A stretch of 64,000 nt of DNA from Dysidea avara (Eukaryota > Porifera > Demospongiae > Dictyoceratida > Dysideidae). The translations under genes and the position numbers were made by a program. A model generated the notes under the pieces. The model was given only the letters and a program-made list of their open reading frames with translations. It was not told where the DNA came from and made no database searches. This document shows positions 58,801 through 64,000 of the stretch, one piece after another (within the stretch, counting starts at the first letter, position 1; each line of letters opens with the position of its first letter). The stretch covers positions 1-64,000 of the forward strand of contig NC_089272.1 of the NCBI RefSeq assembly GCF_963678975.1. The letters are read 5' to 3'.

Positions 58801-61271
58801 GTCTCGTATTCAGCAAATGCAAAGAAGTTTTGGAATTTTGTAAATTCAGTCAAGGGATTTCATCAGTCCCCTCCTCCACTTAGCATCTCTGGTAATCATG
58901 TTTCAGATGATGTTGAGAAGGCAACAGCTTTTAATCAGTATTTTAACTCTGTGTTTACAACTGAAAACTGCTCAGGCTTGCAATCTCTGCGTGAGTCTGT
59001 CAAATTTAATGGAAAGCTTATTGACTCTGTACAATTCACACCAGAGAATGTTTATGAAGAACTTAAATCTTTACAACGGGATAAGGCCTGTGGTCCAGAC
59101 AATCTACCATCTCAATTATTACAATTTGCTGCCGATTTCATCTCCTTACCTTTATCACGTTTATTTCAACTGTCACTGTCCTCTGGTGCCCTGCCTAGGG
59201 ACTGGGTGACTGCCAATGTGGTACCTGTTCACAAAAAGGGTGATAAACACCTTCCATCTAATTATCGCCCAATAAGCCTTACTTCCATTGTTGTGAAAGT
59301 TATGGAAAGAATTATTCACAGACAACTTGTACTTGCTCTAGAGTCTAAACATCTCATTAGTGATTCTCAACATGGCTTTCGTCGTAAACGTTCAACTGTG
59401 ACTCTCTTACTTTCAGCTATTAATGACTGGGCTTTTTGCCTTGAAAGACGAAACTCAGTTCACTGTGTTTTATTGGATTTAGCTAAGGCATTTGACTCGG
59501 TTCCTCATTGCCACCTGTTACTTAAGCTTGAATGTCTCGGCATACATGGAAATCTACTCTCTTGGTTTGGTTCGTTCCTTACCAATCGCTATCAAAGAGT
59601 TGTTATTAATGGCTGTTTCTCAGAATGGCTTCCTGTTCGTTCAGGTGTCCCACAGGGCTCTGTTCTTGGACCGTTGTTATTTTTACTCTACATTGACGAA
59701 ATCCATCACGTTATTTCCAACAGTACTGTTAAGTTATTAGCTGATGACATTGCTTTATACAAGCAAATTGTTTCAACTCATGATGAAACTTTACTTCAAG
59801 AAGACTTGACCAAAGTTTATCAATGGTCACAGTTATGGCAACTGAAATTAAATCCACAAAAATGTGAAAGTATTTGTATATCTTATAAGCGATTACCACC
59901 AATGTGCAAGTACCATCTTAATGACCAGCCTATTCCATCTAAATCAGTAGTTCGTTACTTGGGGATGTACATCAATTCTCATCTTAAATGGAGTGATCAT
60001 GTCAAACATATAACAGCTAAAGCCTCCCGTTCACTCAACTATTTAAGACACACTCTTTTTGCAAGTCCATCTACTGTTAAATCTGCTGCCTACAATTGCC
60101 TTGTTAGACCATTACTAGAATATTCCTCACCTGTATGGTATTTACACACTGCCAGAGACATTGATAGACTAGAAGCAATTCAGAGACGAGCTGCACGCTG
60201 GGTGTGTGGTAGCAGATGGAATCCTCATTCACATAACTGGTCCAAATCTTCTACTTCTTGTTTGCAGGACCTAAGATGGCCTGCGCTCCATACTCGTCAG
60301 TCCTATTTTACTATCACTCAAGTACACGATATTTTACATGACAGAGTTTCTATCCCATTCAACTCACATTTCAAGTTTTCAAGCACCAATACTAGATCCC
60401 ATTCACTTTCACTTACCACATCATCATCTACCATTAACGCATACCGTTTTATAAATTCTCCATTTCTTTGGAACTCAGTACCTGTAGAAATTTTACAAAT
60501 TTCCAAAGCAATTCCTTTTCGGATGGCACTTCGTCGATTTCTGCTCAGCTAACCTGATTTTGTAATTTTCTCTTTGTTTTCTTTTTGTATAGGTATGTAG
60601 TTGTCGTGTGTCATGTTTTTGCTGTATGTTTTATTTTGTAACTGTATGTATGTATGTATGTCTTTGTAAGGGGAGCACGTTTGCAGGCTTTGCCTTTTGT
60701 GTGACCCTTGTCTTTTGACAAAAATCGATAATCTAATCTAATCTACTGTATGAGGTGTCCACACTGTATTACCAAGAGTTAATAATAGTACTCCACTATT
60801 ATTAACTCTTGGTATTACTGTATGAGGTGTACACACTGTCTTACTGTACGACAGGAAATTTTGACAGAGGGAAAGTTACACTTCCAGCGTTGATGTGTTG
60901 ATGAAAATCAATACATCATACCTGGATCACTCACTTTTAAAGGTGCTTAAGGACATGATTAAAAGTAATGAATTTAACCTGTTCTTCGAGTTCATTAACT
61001 TTTTCTTTTCCTGTCATACAATGCTGTCAATATTGTGACAGTGTTTAGGTTGACTTAAATTAATGCTCACCATGTCATTACTGTAGGACGTAACTTCCCT
61101 AGTCGTCATGGTTACCAGTTGATTTTAGAGACACGTTTCCAAGGTGAAGTTTTACAATCAGACCCAGTAGATCATGTGAGCCAACCTTTGGTCAATACGG
61201 AGCTAGCTTGGTCATTAAACAAGAAATCCCTTCACCAACACAGATTACAACGAACTCCCATCAAGTTACAG
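55810..61271 (+). CDS. CEP120: Centrosomal protein 120, first two coding exons (continues beyond window)
   Basis: Exon 1 (55810-55864) reads [19 protein letters not shown] up to a phase-1 donor GTCAGT. Exon 2 (61087-61271) follows acceptor ATTACTGTAG and ends at GTAAGT in phase 0. The join reads [20 protein letters not shown], then [20 protein letters not shown], then [20 protein letters not shown] and TPIKLQ. The DPVDH, TELAW and [14 protein letters not shown] blocks are the N-terminal C2-like domain of CEP120. In animals this is a centriole-elongation and ciliogenesis factor acting at daughter centrioles; the cell role here is inferred from the family. No later exon was recognised before 64000, so about 90% of the protein lies outside or in exons I missed. 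Intron 1 (5.2 kb) holds the 26-bp minisatellite and an intact LINE. Confidence 0.9.
56352..57294. repeat. 26-bp minisatellite in CEP120 intron 1
   Basis: Unit GTGTCCACACTGTATTAC plus TGTATGAG, about 36 copies. Variants cluster: CACACCGTATT copies lie side by side at 56700-56930, and shortened units occur at 56940-57180. It resumes after the LINE at 60745-60840. Confidence 0.97.
57295..60744 (+). mobile_element. Apparently intact CR1/L2-like LINE
   Basis: The 5' end is an A-run followed directly by the start codon. The single ORF is 57307-60552. The 3' untranslated region of about 190 bp ends in an (AATCT)n tail: ATAATCTAATCTAATCT at 60728-60744. It interrupts the 26-bp minisatellite exactly between TT and ACTG, with no target duplication visible. 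Confidence 0.9.
57307..60552 (+). CDS. LINE polyprotein: 2A-like motif, PHD finger, AP endonuclease, reverse transcriptase
   Basis: Uninterrupted 1081-codon frame from [10 protein letters not shown]. The in-frame ATG at 57238 lies in the minisatellite and was rejected. Residues 72-83 ([11 protein letters not shown]) match the 2A-like ribosome-skipping motif that CR1-type LINEs often carry, though His replaces the usual Glu. Residues 87-140 form a PHD finger ([23 protein letters not shown]). The endonuclease, from about 158 to 390, shows FNARSL, a catalytic Glu in [21 protein letters not shown] and TDHDSV, all key residues present. The reverse transcriptase has [55 protein letters not shown] and LADDIALYK (both catalytic Asp). 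The C-terminal blocks are [13 protein letters not shown] and [10 protein letters not shown]. It copies its RNA at nicked target DNA. No stop or frameshift was seen, so recent activity is likely. Confidence 0.95.
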   Translation: MAACAWLFVFTLVCWKVCGPLDQQQLENYSLSLSVRMMKNDVLSCLNGYFRSPRVAGFNWRNALFCLQLIILLSGDVHLNPGPEYPCGKCRLNVNDDDKAMCCDGCDQWIHVSCDRYISESIYDDLVKSPSSDPWYCCTCIDLAVDNVCPRQSSSLNCICFNARSLFPKRFTLLAYLSAVDADVVTISETFLDESILNSQFLLTNYVVFRKDRNRHGGGIMILVRSSIPVVRMSELETNCEIVWVKLLTSPSHLLFGVFYRPPGPSLSALDELNSSLSLINGGTPLVLCGDFNVPSIDWSVVSPAVSSPTATHLCSITHDHFLNQLVVHPTRGNNVLDLVFTNCPDSIFTIRTVDNLPGTDHDSVEFSICISPTKSSTSEKKLYNYKKADFCAFQELLSHVPWDQLDFESDIENAWTCWKDLFFAVVDSIIPKTQWKQKKLKHWFTPDTLHLIRVKRRLYRRMKRNSSELNRSKYKAISNLVRSKTRQDTVDYISALSVSYSANAKKFWNFVNSVKGFHQSPPPLSISGNHVSDDVEKATAFNQYFNSVFTTENCSGLQSLRESVKFNGKLIDSVQFTPENVYEELKSLQRDKACGPDNLPSQLLQFAADFISLPLSRLFQLSLSSGALPRDWVTANVVPVHKKGDKHLPSNYRPISLTSIVVKVMERIIHRQLVLALESKHLISDSQHGFRRKRSTVTLLLSAINDWAFCLERRNSVHCVLLDLAKAFDSVPHCHLLLKLECLGIHGNLLSWFGSFLTNRYQRVVINGCFSEWLPVRSGVPQGSVLGPLLFLLYIDEIHHVISNSTVKLLADDIALYKQIVSTHDETLLQEDLTKVYQWSQLWQLKLNPQKCESICISYKRLPPMCKYHLNDQPIPSKSVVRYLGMYINSHLKWSDHVKHITAKASRSLNYLRHTLFASPSTVKSAAYNCLVRPLLEYSSPVWYLHTARDIDRLEAIQRRAARWVCGSRWNPHSHNWSKSSTSCLQDLRWPALHTRQSYFTITQVHDILHDRVSIPFNSHFKFSSTNTRSHSLSLTTSSSTINAYRFINSPFLWNSVPVEILQISKAIPFRMALRRFLLS
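60772..60812. mobile_element. 41-bp palindromic insertion in the minisatellite
   Basis: CCAAGAGTTAATAATAG and its exact inverse flank a 7-base loop. TATTA occurs at both edges (60767-60771, 60813-60817). Because the surrounding repeat is known, the insert and its duplication are unambiguous. Related to the palindromes at 27154 and 27249. Confidence 0.85.
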
Positions 61272-61633
61272 GTAAGTATATATAAGGTCAACCCTCCCTT
61301 ACCCTAGACACCTATGCCACAATACAACTTTGATATCACAATAATTAGTTATGCAGCTAATTGGGCAAGTACAGTTATGCGGAGAATTTATTTAAGGAAT
61401 GTTACAAAAACAACTCCACATGCATGACACTGTATATTGCTAAAACCAGCCAAAATAATCCTACCACTTCATTTTATGGCTAGAAATAGTTTGTATGAAC
61501 ACTTACTGATCGTCTGATCACGGAGCTATGTAAACACGGCCACTAAGACAGTACGATAGATCACATGCGTGACATTGTAAATTGCTAAAACTAGCCAAAC
61601 TAATCCTATTAGTTCATTCTTTTAGGGTTAGTC

Positions 61634-61975
61634 GAGTATGCCTACAGACAGCAAGTAATCCTGATCACCGAAAATCACAGCAATTTGAGTACTAGAGAAA
61701 ATTGCTCTGAGCCAGATGACCAGGAAGTACAATACGCCGTATGACAACAAGTATTGGCGAAACTAATATTTGGTGATTTGCTATAAAATTGCTGTTGGTG
61801 AAATACTCTCACTGAAAAATTGGCGAATGGCGTAAGTACGATGCTGTACTGACTCGCTTTAAAGAATATTCTGGTCCTGCTTCCATAGACACCTACTGTA
61901 CTCGAATATCTGTGCTCCAATTTCTTTCATGGCTACACCTACTTTCAAGATTACTTGCTGTCTGTAGGCATACTC
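61634..61975. repeat. Inverted repeat with 27-bp perfect ends
   Basis: GAGTATGCCTACAGACAGCA (27 bp in all, 61634-61660) is exactly inverted at 61949-61975. The interior has TTGGCGAA/TTGGTGAA motifs. Possible MITE; no target duplication noted. Confidence 0.7.
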
Positions 61976-63027
61976 GCCCATTTATCAATGGCTGCACACA
62001 AATTCATGTCTGCTGTTGTCTGCAGGCTTACATGGAGCCACGCCCACTAATCGAGTTCTAGTCTAGTCAGTAAGCCACACCCATTTGCATGAGTGGAACC
62101 ACACTAATTTACCAGTTTCAGCAGTATCCACGAAGGTTTGTCAAAAACTTACTTCAACAACTGCTTAACCCAATGTTTGAAAATAATATTGACAAAATTT
62201 AAATTTGGCGGTTTAGTGACGAATCGCCAATTCACCAAATTTAGTTCACCGCCAAATTTAATTGATATACGGTAACACTTAAAGCACCACCTATGTTTGT
62301 GTGAACAAAAAATACAGCACTCGGAGAGCTGTGTTAGTCTCTCAACACACACCCTCGTACTGTATTTTCCGTACACACGCACGGCGGTGTTTTAATTATA
62401 ACATGGTAAACAGGAGTACAGGTTGTGTTACATCATAGAAAATAGCAGTAACATTTTAGTATTTGTGATTACATGTACAGATCCTTGTTGTGTTTATCAC
62501 AGTATAATTAGCACTATTGTATCACCACAATTTATATCACAATTATCACCTCTTCACACTGGTGCTGTGCCGTTAATCTTCTTGTTCACTATTTACAGCA
62601 CACCATGTGCCAGTTGACTCACTGAAGTTCTCACTGACACAACAATCCAATTGCCTGCACTTCGTGATCACATAGATACAACCCACAATCAATTCACCTG
62701 TAGAAATCGCAATCTGCATTGTACTTTATTTTTAACAAAAAGTCTATGAACATTTATAATAGACACAAAGCTAGTATGTGTAGAGTATTGAGTGTAGTTA
62801 GAGTCATGATCTGTACAAATAACAATTTACTTAATACTTTATTGGGAATCAGAGGGTCATGGCCTTATATTGGTTATAGTATATTCACTGAGGTATATAG
62901 TGGAACCTGGACCTTATCTGGATTATTGGTTAACCAAACTATGGAAATGACTGCTCTATTAGAGTAGTGACTGTTCTATTAGGGTAGTTAATAGTGCTGA
63001 TATTTTTCAAAATGTTCTTTATGTTAT

Positions 63028-63135
63028 AGTTATATCCCGGTACGAGGGTGATATCATTGTTATTACACGAGTCCGAGGCGGAGCCGAGGACGAGTGTAAT
63101 AACAATGATATCATCCGAGTATACAGGATATAACT
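63028..63135. repeat. 108-bp palindromic insertion with GTCCGAGGCGGAGCCGAGGA core
   Basis: AGTTATATCC pairs with GGATATAACT outside and GATATCATTGTTATTACAC pairs perfectly with its inverse inside. The loop is GAGTCCGAGGCGGAGCCGAG. Same outer AGTTATA as the 34332 element. Confidence 0.75.
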
Positions 63136-64000
63136 GTTTTATATCCCAGTGCGCGGGAGTGCGCAGGAGTTTACGGATAGTAAATTAAGTTCCGGTTTGA
63201 GTTCCTGTCACTGTGCTCAAGATTTCTTCCGAATTGTGTGGAGATTCTACTTCGTAGCCGCAAGAGAGACCTTACATACTGCCTACAAACTGTAGCGAAG
63301 GGCGGTGTTATGAAGTAGCGGTTCCAGGTACGATTCGCCTTCGTCAGAAATTGGTATAGTGTTGTCGCGTGGTGTGCAAGAGAAAAATAAAGACCAACAA
63401 GTGGCTGCCATAGTCCAAGATAGAACGATGAAGCTAGAGGAAGTTAGTTCTCCACCATAGTGACCGTTGGGAGTGATTGCTGGAGCGAAAATCGTCACGT
63501 ACTATTCTTGACATTTGTTAAACTATCGTATTGGTAACTTGTAGTGTTATTGTGTAAAGGATTAACAGTTTTCTTGTAAGATTTAGCTAGTTTTAAGTGC
63601 TGTATTGGTGTGTTTTGTATCAATATTTCCTTATTTGGCTTTGTTCCATCGGTAAACAATGCCATTCGCGGTTATTATGATGTTACGAAAGAGACTGAGT
63701 GGCTCCACAACAGGGTGATAAGTTAGTTATCACTGGGTGATAACTAATATATCGTACAGTAGCAGCGCCGCTCTGTCTAACTGTATGGTAGTTATAACCC
63801 AGCGCGGCGCTTTGATACTCCCACGCACTGGGGTTTAAGGTGATTTATACATAGTTTCAGAGATATAGACTTTTCAGACTTAGGGGACCACCCCTGGTCC
63901 CAAGGGGTTCGGATAACTGAGGTTCCACTGTAATTCTTATAACACCAAATTGCTTATGCATACAGAGTTGTGTTTTATTGTTGCTAGTGAACATACTTCA

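Larger units (their letters stand above)
61272..64000. other. Probable CEP120 intron 2 and beyond, no exon recognised
   Basis: Contains repeats only. A diverged direct repeat lies at 61421-61475/61567-61625 (TTGCTAAAAC, AGCCAAA, TAATCCTA). Others are the inverted pair at 61634-61975 and GTGGGCGTGGCT-type sequence inverted near 62040-62090. ORF 63283-63498 (minus) has no recognisable feature. Confidence 0.4.

Noticed and set aside
63283..63498. 71-residue minus ORF as a gene
   Set aside because: No recognisable motif, no splice context and next to foldback DNA.

Overview
The window is the left end of an AT-rich animal chromosome. It opens with about 1.3 kb of CCCTAA telomere repeat in the orientation expected of a true left end, then runs through roughly 62 kb of subtelomeric DNA. 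Spliced metazoan genes (GT-AG introns, many of about 50 bp), a CEP120-type centriole gene, a mitochondrial SDHC gene and a kelch-cytochrome b561 fusion point to an early-branching animal. The kinds of transposon present make a sponge my best guess, but this is inference and not proven by the sequence.

Layout. 1-1309 telomere. 5.4-14.5 kb: minus-strand kelch/cytochrome b561 gene in seven recognised exons (5' end not found), its introns carrying several short non-autonomous DNA transposons with clean target duplications and a decayed SAP/SWIM gene. 15.5-17.7 kb: broken Ty3/Gypsy element, minus strand. 19.2-20.3 kb: decayed R2-type LINE 3' end. 23.0-24.9 kb: two-exon minus gene of unknown function, sharing a 40-bp promoter interval with a divergent plus-strand gene starting at 24978. 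27.3-31.2 kb: three tandem copies of a unit of about 1.1-1.4 kb. 32.4-35.2 kb: foldback and long-TIR elements. 36.75-37.74 kb: 61-bp satellite. 38-42.6 kb: minisatellite, SINEs and LINE fragments.

42.8-55.7 kb holds a complete SDHC gene (six coding exons, 159 aa). Its first intron contains a 3.74-kb pogo-like DNA transposon that carries, besides its decayed transposase, a second convergent gene encoding HIRAN, a helical linker and a Ulp1-type cysteine protease. Another SDHC intron contains a 2.3-kb, 22-bp minisatellite. The SDHC poly(A) signal lies only 30 bp before the start codon of CEP120 (exons at 55810 and 61087, continuing out of the window). CEP120 intron 1 holds a 26-bp minisatellite split by an apparently intact CR1/L2-like LINE with an open 1081-codon frame (2A-like motif, PHD finger, endonuclease, reverse transcriptase).

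The real genes are mostly small exons that an ORF scan misses. Most long ORFs here are repeats or transposons. The most noteworthy system is the pogo-like element with its HIRAN-Ulp1 passenger gene. Also notable are the internal 704-bp duplication of the 22-bp array, the 41-47 bp palindromic insertions, and the three foldbacks with a GAGCGAAGYGAG-like core.
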